A stretch of 64,000 nt of DNA from positions 1 through 64,000 of the forward strand of contig JAHUUJ010000005.1 of NCBI GenBank assembly GCA_019218365.1, read 5' to 3'. The stretch's first letter is position 1; each line of letters opens with the position of its first letter. Below the pieces are notes generated by a model, which saw only the letters and a list, made by a program, of their open reading frames with translations, had not been told where the DNA came from and ran no database searches. The stretch is from Actinomycetaceae bacterium TAE3-ERU4. GTDB lineage: Bacteria; Actinomycetota; Actinomycetes; Actinomycetales; Actinomycetaceae. This document shows positions 54,958 through 64,000 of the stretch, piece by piece. A program made the translations under genes and the position numbers.

Positions 54958-57900
54958 TCACGCCTTCTTTAATGCAATAGCTAATTCAGAACCCTCAGCA
55001 CGAATCTCGATACTCACAGCAAGAGTTTCTGAAGCAATCATCTCTTTATAGGTTTCTAAGGCAGCGGCCATCTGCGCGGAAGCGCAAAGACTTAATTCAA
55101 TCCGATCAGAAACATGTAGACCGGATGCTTTACGCTCATCTTGAATCTGACGTACCACATCACGTGCAATACCTTCTGCGAGAAGCTCAGCAGTCAGTTC
55201 AGTATCCAAAACCAAAAACGATCCCGCAGGCAATACCATTGCGACCTCGCCTTCATGCGCCTGAACAGAAAGTGAAAGATCAAACTGTCCAGCAGATAGC
55301 ACTACGGGTTCATTCCCCGCTATAACTCCGGGGAAACGAACCTGCGCGCCGTCAACCTCCCACTGCCCACTCTTCTGAGCTGCAAAAAGCTGCGAGGTAA
55401 AGCGACGTAAATCACTAGGAAGCTCACGCGGGAAAATTGTCAACTGATGGCTTACCTCATATCCAGAATCCTCTGGAGCCACGAAAGTCACATTCTTAAC
55501 GTTAACTTCCGAGGAAATCAACGCAGCAAACTCTGCTAGCCGTTCATGACGAGAAGAAACAACCGTCAAGTTAGCCAACGGCTGGCGAACACGCAATTTA
55601 TTAGCCTTGCGCAAAGCATGCGCCCCAGAAACAGCCTCACGAATCTCATCCATTGTCGAGATAAGGTCTTTATCCACAACATGATCAGGCCAGACTGGCC
55701 AGTCTGCCAAATGGACTGAACGCTCACCTGTAAGACCACGCCAGATTTCTTCTGCAAGCAAAGGAAGAAGAGGAGCCACCACACGTAACAAGGTCTCTAA
55801 AACCGTGTACAAAGTATCGAAGGCACGTGCATCTTCATCCCAGAAACGCTCACGGGAAGTACGCACATACCAATTCGTAAGCAAATCAAGATGCTCACGA
55901 ATCTTCTCAGTGGATTCTGTGATTAAATACGCATCTAAATCTTCAGCGACAGCCTGTGCTAATTGTCCCGTACGAGCAAGTACGTAACGGTCCATAGCAT
56001 CAAGAGAGGCAAGCATTTTTTCGTCATTCAAGTCAAGCAGCTTCGCCTCATAGCCACGCCCCTCATCACAGGCAGAAGAGTACAGCGAGAAGAAGTAATA
56101 AGTGTTCCATAGCGGAAGCAGAACCTGCCTTACCTGATCACGAATTGCACCCTCGGTAACAACCAAGTTTCCACCCCGAACAACGGGAGAAGACATGAGG
56201 AACCAGCGCATTGCATCAGCACCGTAGTTCTTAAATACCTCAGCAACATCTGGATAGTTACGTAAAGATTTTGACATCTTTAAACCATCATCACCCAGAA
56301 CAATTCCATGCGAAACACAGTTAGTAAAGGCAGGACGGTCAAACAGCGCGGTAGCTAGAACATGCAGAGTGTAAAACCATCCGCGAGTCTGCCCAATATA
56401 TTCAACAATGAAATCCCCTGGATAGTGGTTTTCAAACCACTCCTGGTTCTCAAACGGATAATGAACCTGCGCAAAGGGCATCGATCCAGATTCGAACCAA
56501 CAGTCCAAAACGTCAGGGATACGACGCATCATCGATTCGCCCGTTGGATCGTCTGGATTAGGACGGACCAGAGTATCAATAAACGGACGATGTAGATCCT
56601 TTACCTCAACCCCAAAGTCAGCTTCCAACTCGGCAAAAGAACCATACACATCAACGCGCGGATAAGAAGGATTATCCGAAACCCAAACGGGAATTGGTGC
56701 GCCCCAGAAACGATTACGAGAAATCGACCAGTCACGAGCACCTTCAAGCCATTTACCAAACTGTCCATCACGCAAGTGTCCCGGAATCCAGTTAATCTGC
56801 TGGTTAAGCTCTACCATACGGTCGCGTATCTTAGTTACTGCCACGAACCAGGAAGAAACTGCACGATAGATTAGCGGCTGACGACAACGCCAGCAGTGTG
56901 GGTAAGAGTGAACATAAGACTTCTGCTGCACCAAGACCGGACGACGATATACATCAACCGCAGCTAAAGGACCGGTTCCATCACGCAAATCACGAATAAT
57001 GGGTTTATTAGCTTCAAATACCTGCTCTCCCTGATAAGCAGGAACCTCCGCAGTAAAACAACCAGCCTCATCAACCGGCATGTAGATGTCCCGAATCAAG
57101 TTCTCAGAACAAACATTCATGTCATCTTCACCGAAAGCAGGAGCCATGTGTACCAAACCAGTACCGGAATCAGCGGTTACGTAATCTGCACCGAGAATAG
57201 ACCAAATGCGCTGATTATCACCGGCATCTGCAGGAACATACGTCCCTCTCTCATTTAGCGAAGCATAGCCAGTTTTCTCCAAGAAACGAGGTACAAAACC
57301 CTCGAACATAGGGTAATAGGTACGCCCAACTAGCTCCCTTCCCATTAGCTCCTGTACGACCTCTGGAGACTGCCCTAATTCCTTCTCATAAGAAGAAAGC
57401 AAATCACGCGCTACAATCACGCGCTCACCAGCAAGTTCACCTTCAGAAGGGCAAACCACTAGGTAGGTAAATTCAGGATTAACCGCGATAGCTTGGTTAG
57501 AAGGCAAAGTCCAAGGAGTAGTAGTCCAGATTAGGGCAAGCTCGCCCTTTTCTTGCCCTTCAAGAGGAGATAGGCGCACACCAACAGTTACGGTATTATC
57601 CTGACGATCTTTATATACATCGTCATCCATCTTTAATTCATGATTAGAAAGAGGCGTTTGATCTTTCCAACAATAGGGCAAAACTCGGTATCCCTGATAG
57701 GCCAATCCCTTATCGTAAAGTTGCTTAAATGCCCAAATCACCGACTCCATGAAAGTTGGGTCTAAAGTTTTATAGTCATTTTCAAAATCAACCCAACGTG
57801 CCTGGCACTTAATGTATTCTTGCCACTCATCAGTAAAGTGCAAAACAGATTCACGACAGGTCTTATTAAAGGCCTCAATCCCAATTCCGCCTTCGCCTTC

Positions 57901-58275
57901 AATGTCGTCTTTACCGCTAATACCAAGAATACGCTCCGCTTCTAGCTCGGCAGGCAATCCGTGAGTATCCCATCCAAAACGGCGCTCGACACGCTTACCC
58001 TGCATTGTCTGATAGCGACCTACTAAATCTTTGACATAACCGGTTAACAAATGGCCATAATGCGGCAAACCATTAGCGAAGGGAGGACCATCGTAAAATA
58101 CAAATTCATTTTGTCCGTTTTTGCCTGCCGGACGGTTATCAATAGAAGCCTGGAAGGTCCCGTCTTCTTCCCAGTACGACAGAGTCCGGGATTCTAAATC
58201 GGGAAAAGAAGGAGAGGCAGAAAGCTCTTCACTCCGATGACGGGGGTAAAAAGAATTGCGGTTATTATCGCTCAT
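54958..58275 (-). CDS. ileS: Isoleucyl-tRNA synthetase
   Basis: This class I synthetase has 1105 residues after the chosen start. The HIGH motif is [11 protein letters not shown] and the KMSKS motif is [11 protein letters not shown]; the editing domain lies between, and the anticodon-binding and C-terminal regions are of the long eukaryote-like type found in actinobacteria. The frame opens at 58329, but the ATG at 58275 has GAGGAA upstream. That ribosome binding site is itself the target of the T-box leader, which pins the start. Confidence 0.95.
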   Translation of the reverse strand: MSDNNRNSFYPRHRSEELSASPSFPDLESRTLSYWEEDGTFQASIDNRPAGKNGQNEFVFYDGPPFANGLPHYGHLLTGYVKDLVGRYQTMQGKRVERRFGWDTHGLPAELEAERILGISGKDDIEGEGGIGIEAFNKTCRESVLHFTDEWQEYIKCQARWVDFENDYKTLDPTFMESVIWAFKQLYDKGLAYQGYRVLPYCWKDQTPLSNHELKMDDDVYKDRQDNTVTVGVRLSPLEGQEKGELALIWTTTPWTLPSNQAIAVNPEFTYLVVCPSEGELAGERVIVARDLLSSYEKELGQSPEVVQELMGRELVGRTYYPMFEGFVPRFLEKTGYASLNERGTYVPADAGDNQRIWSILGADYVTADSGTGLVHMAPAFGEDDMNVCSENLIRDIYMPVDEAGCFTAEVPAYQGEQVFEANKPIIRDLRDGTGPLAAVDVYRRPVLVQQKSYVHSYPHCWRCRQPLIYRAVSSWFVAVTKIRDRMVELNQQINWIPGHLRDGQFGKWLEGARDWSISRNRFWGAPIPVWVSDNPSYPRVDVYGSFAELEADFGVEVKDLHRPFIDTLVRPNPDDPTGESMMRRIPDVLDCWFESGSMPFAQVHYPFENQEWFENHYPGDFIVEYIGQTRGWFYTLHVLATALFDRPAFTNCVSHGIVLGDDGLKMSKSLRNYPDVAEVFKNYGADAMRWFLMSSPVVRGGNLVVTEGAIRDQVRQVLLPLWNTYYFFSLYSSACDEGRGYEAKLLDLNDEKMLASLDAMDRYVLARTGQLAQAVAEDLDAYLITESTEKIREHLDLLTNWYVRTSRERFWDEDARAFDTLYTVLETLLRVVAPLLPLLAEEIWRGLTGERSVHLADWPVWPDHVVDKDLISTMDEIREAVSGAHALRKANKLRVRQPLANLTVVSSRHERLAEFAALISSEVNVKNVTFVAPEDSGYEVSHQLTIFPRELPSDLRRFTSQLFAAQKSGQWEVDGAQVRFPGVIAGNEPVVLSAGQFDLSLSVQAHEGEVAMVLPAGSFLVLDTELTAELLAEGIARDVVRQIQDERKASGLHVSDRIELSLCASAQMAAALETYKEMIASETLAVSIEIRAEGSELAIALKKA

Positions 58276-58278
58276 TTG

Positions 58279-58530
58279 TTTTCCTCGGAACACTAGCTTC
58301 ACAGATTCCGAGGACGATAGTTGCAACAATAGCCACTACCGCGGTACCACCCCGCTTGCCGAGGAAACCTCGACCTCTTATTTATAGCTATTACGGGCCA
58401 CCCGTCCAGTTCTAATAAGCACTAAGCCGTTCTTCTGGAAGCTCGCCGGTGATATCCGAATAAACTCGGCCGGGTCACAGCAAGATAAGTGTATCCAGTG
58501 GCTTGCAAAATTACCACTTTTAGCACACAG
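58279..58530 (-). promoter_or_regulatory. T-box riboswitch of ileS, translational type
   Basis: On the minus strand the conserved T-box GGGGTGGTACCGCGG lies at about 58353-58339. A stem I of the short actinobacterial kind surrounds 58430-58480; its internal loop holds ATC (58453-58451), an isoleucine codon that would pair with the tRNA anticodon. Downstream, TCCTCGGAA (58314-58306 side) can pair over 9 bp with TTCCGAGGA, which is the ileS ribosome binding site (58290-58282). Uncharged tRNA-Ile should open this sequestering hairpin and turn translation on. No transcription terminator with a T run is seen. Confidence 0.9.
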
Positions 58531-58549
58531 ATTCATTGGAAGAATGATA

Positions 58550-58577
58550 CGGGTGCGACAGAAAACTGTCGCACCCG
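58550..58577 (-). terminator. Hairpin between galM and the ileS leader
   Basis: A perfect 12-bp stem (58550-58561 with 58566-58577) with a 4-nt loop. It has no long T run behind it (TATCATTCTTCC). It may end the leuS-galM transcript or be part of the ileS leader. Confidence 0.5.
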
Positions 58578-58703
58578 CAATCCCATCAACACAGAGCAAG
58601 AAAAAGCAATGTCACCAAAACCCTCTCTTGCATCATCAAGAATACACCAAAAAGCAAACAATATGTAATAAATGCAAAAATAAATTACTTTTAATTTACT
58701 TTT

Positions 58704-59636
58704 TTAGTTGTTTTTATTAAGGTTCTCTATCTTTAGTCCTACCTGTAGGACTTTTTTATCTCCAGGCTCAAGATAAATATCACCTAAGCATTCGGAACGA
58801 TTAAAAGCATCGGTTACAAACTCGCAAGGCTCCAATGCAACCGACTCATACCTTCGCAATTTCAAGTAATCACCTGAATAGACATGAAACACTCCCACTC
58901 CAGGTTGATTCAAAGATAAGTTTGTCTCCATTCGCAACCGATAGGCCGCAGTTTCCAAAAGCGCGTAGGGTGCAGATAAATCTGTATAGGGCAAATCCCA
59001 ATCCCGCAAATTAGATAATTCCCTAAGTCTTTTTTCTAATCCGAAAGCTGCACTCCCCTCACGGGGGATTAGGTTGTCATCCAAAGAGACGTCACGACAT
59101 TCGGGCAAGGTAATTTTCCAACTGCCATGATGCGCGAAATATGGGTGCCATCCAAGGCCCACCGGAGCACCCGTATCACCCCTATTTATTACTTTCAAAG
59201 CAAAAAGAAGACCATCGTCATTAATCTCATAAGATACCCGAACCTCTAAATTAAAAGGGTAGGAAGAAGACGGCTCTACAACGGTCATTAGCTCTATTCG
59301 AGCGTCAGATAGTTCCAACACCTCGAAAAGATTAAACGCCACAAGCCCGTGGAGGGCATCACGAATCCCTGGTTCTCGTTCGCCAAGATCGTACTCAATT
59401 CCAGCAAACTTAAACTTAGCATCTGCAATGCGGTTGGACCAAGGAGCTAAAATTGCACTTCTATATCCATCACATTCAAGAAGCTCAGCATCCGTAGCAT
59501 AACCATCTATTACCTTAACGAAGTCTCCCGCGGTGGTTACAAACCCAAAATTCGTAACCACCGCGCCGAAGCGACTAATGGAAAGCGTATAGGGACCATA
59601 CCGCAAAATAATATCGTTAATCGTCAGGCTTTCCAT
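58704..59636 (-). CDS. Aldose 1-epimerase (galactose mutarotase) family protein
   Basis: This 310-residue beta-sandwich protein interconverts sugar anomers. It has the catalytic regions of the family: LHGLVAFNLFEVLE (His), GLGWHPYFAHHGSW (second His) and ALEPCEFVTDAFNR (Glu). It may act on a sugar other than galactose. AGGAGG precedes the ATG. It lies 18 bases after leuS, an odd partner, and no other sugar genes are near. Confidence 0.88.
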   Translation of the reverse strand: MESLTINDIILRYGPYTLSISRFGAVVTNFGFVTTAGDFVKVIDGYATDAELLECDGYRSAILAPWSNRIADAKFKFAGIEYDLGEREPGIRDALHGLVAFNLFEVLELSDARIELMTVVEPSSSYPFNLEVRVSYEINDDGLLFALKVINRGDTGAPVGLGWHPYFAHHGSWKITLPECRDVSLDDNLIPREGSAAFGLEKRLRELSNLRDWDLPYTDLSAPYALLETAAYRLRMETNLSLNQPGVGVFHVYSGDYLKLRRYESVALEPCEFVTDAFNRSECLGDIYLEPGDKKVLQVGLKIENLNKNN

Positions 59637-59654
59637 TTTTCCTCCTAATAAAGG

Positions 59655-62513
59655 TTATTTCGGAACCACAAAGTTAACTAGACGCGGCTGTCGCACAATT
59701 ACCTTCAAAGGCTCCGTACCCTCCAAAGCAGAAACAATTGGTGCAGCCTCTCGCGCTTGTTTTTCCAAATCTGCAGCAGAGATATCAGGAGATACCTCAA
59801 TCTTCGCGCGAACCTTACCGTTTATCTGCACAATGCAAGTAATCGCATCAGCCTCCAGCAAACGAGGATCTTCAACCACCGGAAAATCATGGGAAATTAG
59901 GGATTGCTCATGGCCTAAACGCTCCCATAATTCCTCGGCAATATGCGGCGCAACCGGCGCAACCATCAAAACCAGAGGCTCAACCGCACTTCGCGGAACC
60001 TGCTGCAAACCAGTTAGATGATTATTAAGGACAATCATCTTAGCGATGGCCGTATTTACTCGCATATTTGCGTATTCTTCGGTCACCTCAGCAATGGTGC
60101 GAGCAACTAGCTTCCGAGTAGGCATGTCCGGTTCTTCTTCCACGACATTCGCCACCCCAGTTTCTTCGTCAATGACGTTACGCCACAGACGCTGTAAGAA
60201 ACGTTGCGATCCGACAACGGCACGAGTCTCCCAAGGACGTGACATGTCCAGCGGACCCATGCTCATTTCGTACACGCGGAAAGTATCAGCTCCGTATTCG
60301 TCACACATCTCATCGGGAGTAATCATATTCTTCAGGGACTTACCCATCTTCCCGTATTCGCGTTCCACCGGCTGACCTTGATATGTAAAACCAGTAGTCT
60401 CATCGCCTTCAACTTGATCAGCCGGAACATACTGTCCACGGGAATCCTTAAAGGCATACGCCTGAACGTATCCCTGATTAAATAAGCGATGGAACGGTTC
60501 AGAAGAAGAAATATGACCTAAATCGAACAAAATTTTGTGCCAGAAACGTGCATACAGCAGGTGCAATACAGCATGTTCAACCCCACCAACATAGAGATCA
60601 GCTCCACCCGAGCCTCCCTCTTCCTGAGGTCCCATCCAGTATTTCTCATTAAGAGGGTCAATCATTTCTGCGGCATTATGCGGATCTGCGTAACGCATCT
60701 CGTACCAGCACGAACCCGCCCACTGAGGCATGGTATTTGTATCACGACGATACTTTCGTTTTCCATCCCCTAAATCAAGCTCAACTTCAACCCAATCATT
60801 TACGCGTCCCAGAGGAGGCTCAGGTTCCGAATTGGCATCATCAGGATCAAATGCGCGCGGTCGGAAATCTTCCATTTCCGGCAATGTTACAGGCAACATC
60901 GACTCTGGTAGAGCATGAATATTGCCCTCTTCATCGTAAACCACGGGGAAGGGCTCTCCCCAGTAACGCTGACGAGAGAAAAGCCAGTCGCGCAAACGGT
61001 AAGTAGTTGCCCCGTATCCACTTCCTGTTTCTTCTAGCCATGTAATCATCTTGGCCTTAGCCGTAGCTTTATCAAGTCCATTTAGATTCAGCTTTTCATT
61101 AGAGGAGTTAATTACAGCTCCGTCTTCAGTCCAAGCAGTTTCACAATCGAAATCTTCAGGAACCTCGATTGTGTAAATAATGTCTAGGTTATATTTCTTA
61201 GCAAAATCAAAGTCACGCTGATCATGGGCGGGAACAGCCATAATTGCGCCCGTACCATACCCGGTTAGAACATAATCAGCGGTAAACAACGGGGTCGGGT
61301 TGGAGTTTACCGGGTTAGTCGCGAAAAGCCCGGTAAAGACCCCAGTCTTTTCTAGTTCGTCACCGGTGCGCGATTCTTCTGATTTTGCCACTGCTTGCTT
61401 CTTGTATTCAGCCACTGCTTCGCGAGGATTAGCATATCCACCGGTCCATTCAGGTCGCGTCCCTTCAGGCCATGATTCCGGCAAAGATTCGGGATTGGCA
61501 AGTAGCTCATGTTCCGGAGCGATAGCAGTAAAAGTAGCTCCAAATAGGGTATCAGGACGCGTAGTGTAAACCTCAAATTCAGATTCCCCTACAGCAAACC
61601 GGACTCGTGCACCTTCTGAACGACCAATCCAGTTGCGCTGCATGGAAGCAACTTTTTCCGGCCAGTCGATAGTTTCTAAGTCATCTTCTAGGCGATCAGC
61701 ATAATCGGTAATACGCATCATCCACTGGCGCAATTTAGATTGGAATACCGGATAGTTACCGCGATCAGAACGACCATCGCTAGTAACTTCCTCATTAGCT
61801 AAAACAGTCCCTAGGCCGGGGCACCAGTTAACCTGTGCGTAACTGACATAAGCCAAGCGCTTAGAATCGATATACTCTCGCTGAGCATGCGCGTCCATTT
61901 CCGCCCATGAGCGACCGTCATCTACCTTAATTGAGCCATTTTCCAATCCAGAAATTAGCTCAGCAATCGGACGAGCGCGTCCTAATCCGCGACCATCACG
62001 CGCTGACGCCTGTCGATCGTACCAAGAATTGTAAACCTGTAAAAATACCCACTGGGTCCACTTCACATAGTCCGTATCCGTAGTGGAAAAAGTTCGTCTT
62101 CTATCGTGCCCCAGCCCAATCCGACGTAACTGACGTTCCATATTGGCTATGTTCTGCTCAGTTGTAATTCGAGGATGTTGTCCTGTCTGCACAGCGTATT
62201 GCTCAGCAGGTAGACCAAAAGCATCATAAGACATTGCATGTAGCACGTTTTTACCCTGCATACGCTGAAAACGACCTACAACATCAGTGGCTATATATCC
62301 GAGAGGATGGCCCACATGCAGCCCCTTCCCCGAAGGATAGGGGAACATATCAAGCAGGAAAAAACGAGGAAGGTCAGCCTTAGGGCCAGCTAAATCACCG
62401 GTTGGATTATCAGCATTAAAACTGCCCAGTTCTTCCCAGCGTTTTTGCCATTTTTCTTCAATCTGCCCCGCGAGCGCAGCATCATAACGTTCTTGGATAT
62501 TGCGGTCGACCAT
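59655..62513 (-). CDS. leuS: Leucyl-tRNA synthetase
   Basis: This class I synthetase has 952 residues. The HIGH-like motif is HVGHPLGY near residue 67, the editing domain occupies roughly 280-470, and the KMSKS-like motif is KMGKSLKN, the usual actinobacterial form. The N-terminus [20 protein letters not shown] and C-terminal anticodon-binding and tail domains are complete. GAGAGG precedes the ATG. It is followed by galM and is divergent from the HIT gene. Confidence 0.96.
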   Translation of the reverse strand: MVDRNIQERYDAALAGQIEEKWQKRWEELGSFNADNPTGDLAGPKADLPRFFLLDMFPYPSGKGLHVGHPLGYIATDVVGRFQRMQGKNVLHAMSYDAFGLPAEQYAVQTGQHPRITTEQNIANMERQLRRIGLGHDRRRTFSTTDTDYVKWTQWVFLQVYNSWYDRQASARDGRGLGRARPIAELISGLENGSIKVDDGRSWAEMDAHAQREYIDSKRLAYVSYAQVNWCPGLGTVLANEEVTSDGRSDRGNYPVFQSKLRQWMMRITDYADRLEDDLETIDWPEKVASMQRNWIGRSEGARVRFAVGESEFEVYTTRPDTLFGATFTAIAPEHELLANPESLPESWPEGTRPEWTGGYANPREAVAEYKKQAVAKSEESRTGDELEKTGVFTGLFATNPVNSNPTPLFTADYVLTGYGTGAIMAVPAHDQRDFDFAKKYNLDIIYTIEVPEDFDCETAWTEDGAVINSSNEKLNLNGLDKATAKAKMITWLEETGSGYGATTYRLRDWLFSRQRYWGEPFPVVYDEEGNIHALPESMLPVTLPEMEDFRPRAFDPDDANSEPEPPLGRVNDWVEVELDLGDGKRKYRRDTNTMPQWAGSCWYEMRYADPHNAAEMIDPLNEKYWMGPQEEGGSGGADLYVGGVEHAVLHLLYARFWHKILFDLGHISSSEPFHRLFNQGYVQAYAFKDSRGQYVPADQVEGDETTGFTYQGQPVEREYGKMGKSLKNMITPDEMCDEYGADTFRVYEMSMGPLDMSRPWETRAVVGSQRFLQRLWRNVIDEETGVANVVEEEPDMPTRKLVARTIAEVTEEYANMRVNTAIAKMIVLNNHLTGLQQVPRSAVEPLVLMVAPVAPHIAEELWERLGHEQSLISHDFPVVEDPRLLEADAITCIVQINGKVRAKIEVSPDISAADLEKQAREAAPIVSALEGTEPLKVIVRQPRLVNFVVPK

Positions 62514-62617
62514 TACGCACCTCTCATCTATTTTCTTTAACTAGCGGTAGTTTACCCCACATGTCTTTATCCGCCCATCTAGACACAAGCCCCTAAATTG
62601 AGGGAAGATTAAGAGCC

Positions 62618-63022
62618 ATGAGCACAATTTTTGAAAAAATTATTAATCGAGAGATACCTGCCGAAATTGTTTACGAAGACGACACCTGCATTGTTTTCCT
62701 AGATATCGCTCCCACTACTCGTGGACATGTACTTGTCATTCCCCGCACACCGGTAGATCAACTTGATGAATTAGACGAATCCACAACCAGCCATATTTTC
62801 CTTGTGGCCGCTCGATTTTCTAGGCTCTTGCGTACAACTTATGATACTGCTCGCTCTTGCATACTAGTAGCAGGCTACGGAGTCCCCCATGCTCATATCC
62901 ATGTCTTTCCTACCAATCAGACTGAAGATATAAATCCGAACAAAACTCTCAAACTAGACAGTAGCGAGTTATCTGCAGATGCCGCAAAAATTCGTGCAGC
63001 ACTCGCTCAAGATGTGAACTAG
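62618..63022 (+). CDS. HIT family protein
   Basis: This 134-residue protein belongs to the histidine-triad nucleotide hydrolases. It starts STIFEKIINREIPAEIVYED, as bacterial HinT-like proteins do, and carries the triad HAHIHVFP near residue 94. It probably hydrolyses AMP-linked small molecules. The expected GGGQ-type segment between strands reads VAGYGVPHAH. Its stop codon overlaps that of the convergent VKOR gene (shared CTAG). Confidence 0.92.
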   Translation: MSTIFEKIINREIPAEIVYEDDTCIVFLDIAPTTRGHVLVIPRTPVDQLDELDESTTSHIFLVAARFSRLLRTTYDTARSCILVAGYGVPHAHIHVFPTNQTEDINPNKTLKLDSSELSADAAKIRAALAQDVN

Positions 63023-63804
63023 CTGAAGAAAGCGGTTCCTAGGCCAGCTAATAATACAATCGCAATCAGGGTGTACATGATTACTAGGAAAGCCCACCAT
63101 TCCCGAACCATTGGGCGCCCTAGCCATCCCATTCCGGGCAACTGATTCTTGAGTGCTCGACCGGAAAGAACCACAAATAGAGCGATAGTGACAATCCAAA
63201 CCAGCAAACACCAAGGGCAAATTGTCTTGAACGAAAAAGCTGACTCATAGGCAAACCAATAAACGAAGAGCACTGCTCCCATGCTGGCTAGGAATAAGCC
63301 TAACCAAACCCAGCGAGGTAGTTGCACTCGCGACAGCAAAAGGACTCCAATTGCCGTCAGGGCACTAAAAGCAATCACCCCGAGAAGAGCATTTGGAACA
63401 CCGAAAAGAGCTGACTTCCACGAACTAAGCGAAGCTCCACAAGAAATCCAGGAGTTAATATCACACGACTGCTTCTTATCTGGAGCTTGTGCATGCCCAA
63501 TTGTTGCCAATACCAACGCAGCGGATGCCAATAGACCAAGCAAAGATAAAATTGTCACGGTCAGCGAAGGCCAAAAATCAAGACCTCCCGCCAATTCATG
63601 TTCGGAAGAGCGGTTTCTCTCCGCCAATTCTGCGTAAAGTTCCTTTTCAGATATCCCGGCCAAAGAATCTTCTTTTTCTACAGTTTCATCTTTATAAGCT
63701 ACCGATTCTTCAACTCGATTCTCTGAATCATCTACTTCAGTTACCGGAAAATCATCAGCTTGTCCCAACGTATCAGCGCGATTTTCCTCTGCAAAATTAC
63801 TCAT
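63019..63804 (-). CDS. Vitamin K epoxide reductase (VKOR) family protein
   Basis: This 261-residue membrane protein likely reoxidises a DsbA-type thiol oxidase by passing electrons to quinone. After an acidic N-terminal region of about 80 residues there are five hydrophobic segments. The loop cysteines are in SCDINSWISCGASL and the active-site pair in ICPWCLLVW. GGAGG precedes the ATG. No dsbA-like gene is next to it in this window. Confidence 0.93.
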   Translation of the reverse strand: MSNFAEENRADTLGQADDFPVTEVDDSENRVEESVAYKDETVEKEDSLAGISEKELYAELAERNRSSEHELAGGLDFWPSLTVTILSLLGLLASAALVLATIGHAQAPDKKQSCDINSWISCGASLSSWKSALFGVPNALLGVIAFSALTAIGVLLLSRVQLPRWVWLGLFLASMGAVLFVYWFAYESAFSFKTICPWCLLVWIVTIALFVVLSGRALKNQLPGMGWLGRPMVREWWAFLVIMYTLIAIVLLAGLGTAFFS

Positions 63805-64000
63805 TTTTCCTCCATAATTGGCTCTTCTTGATTATCGCCCAGAGTAAGGACAAGGGCTACTTATCAGTCTCTAAAAGAAAAATAGAACAAAAAATGTGTT
63901 CTTAAAAACAAGGTGCCAAATCAATTTGAGTTCCTCCCGATGATCGTGTAAAGTTTTCACGTTGCTTAAATAATTCGTTTTATTTCAGTAATCACCCAAG

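Noticed and set aside
58378-58599. A 73-residue minus-strand open frame upstream of ileS
   Set aside because: It lies entirely in the T-box leader, whose structure explains the sequence; no ribosome binding site or family match.
60330-60350. KMGKS instead of KMSKS in LeuS
   Set aside because: This is the usual form in actinobacterial LeuS and not a defect.
1-64000. Search for CRISPR arrays, transposases, prophage genes, toxin-antitoxin pairs and biosynthetic clusters
   Set aside because: No regularly spaced repeats and no such genes were seen; nearly all coding space is housekeeping.

Overview
This window is a block of core chromosome from an actinobacterium of fairly low GC content (judged by eye, not computed). 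The evidence is gene order. Several neighbourhoods match the arrangement known from Mycobacterium, Corynebacterium and Streptomyces: DUF3052-aceE; rpsB-tsf-pyrH-frr-cdsA-rlmN-dxr-M50 protease-ispG-proS; and smc-ftsY-ffh-rpsP-khpA-rimM-trmD-rplS-lepB-rnhB-DUF2469-yraN-yifB-dprA. The homodimeric AceE, polyphosphate glucokinase, DivI1A repeat protein and translational ileS T-box are also actinobacterial traits. The Actinomycetaceae are a reasonable guess, but no species can be named. I see no insertion sequence, prophage, CRISPR array or rRNA operon.

Layout. 1-13.4 kb: a possible partial gene at the left edge; tyrS, argR and a flavodoxin-like gene; an orphan solute-binding lipoprotein; pheST; map-ppgK; RNase P RNA; yaaA; and a NIF3 / coiled-coil / phosphatase operon. 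13.4-19.6 kb: tRNA-Val(UAC), DUF3052, aceE, aspA, an acyl-carrier-protein-like gene without its serine, and DUF3145. 19.7-33.3 kb: one-carbon, translation, isoprenoid and lipid genes from fhs to rpsB, all on the minus strand. 33.3-42.5 kb: a structured rpsB leader, an inactive-looking LytM protein, xerC, an uncharacterised barrel protein divergent from a symporter, then dprA-yifB-yraN and DUF2469-rnhB-lepB. 42.5-54.9 kb: rplS-trmD-rimM-khpA-rpsP, ffh-ftsY-smc, ndk, a CDP-alcohol transferase and folC. 55-64 kb: ileS with a T-box leader, galM, leuS, a HIT protein and a VKOR protein.

Function. Most genes serve translation (five aminoacyl-tRNA synthetases, ribosomal proteins, ribosome and tRNA maturation, protein targeting and secretion), with the MEP isoprenoid pathway, phospholipid synthesis and pyruvate oxidation beside them. 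Strong hairpin terminators mark many transcription units, and many starts are GTG or TTG placed by a clear Shine-Dalgarno sequence.

The most notable points are not a new defence or mobile system but signs of reduction and tinkering inside conserved loci. These are a serine-less acyl carrier protein left next to DUF3145 where a fatty-acid-synthesis cluster usually sits; argR joined directly to tyrS with no arg genes between; a zinc-ribbon protein that has lost all its cysteines; a LytM-like protein without its metal ligands; a TrmD with a tail of about 195 residues; and an RNase P RNA whose likely terminator hairpin is built from its own conserved core strand.
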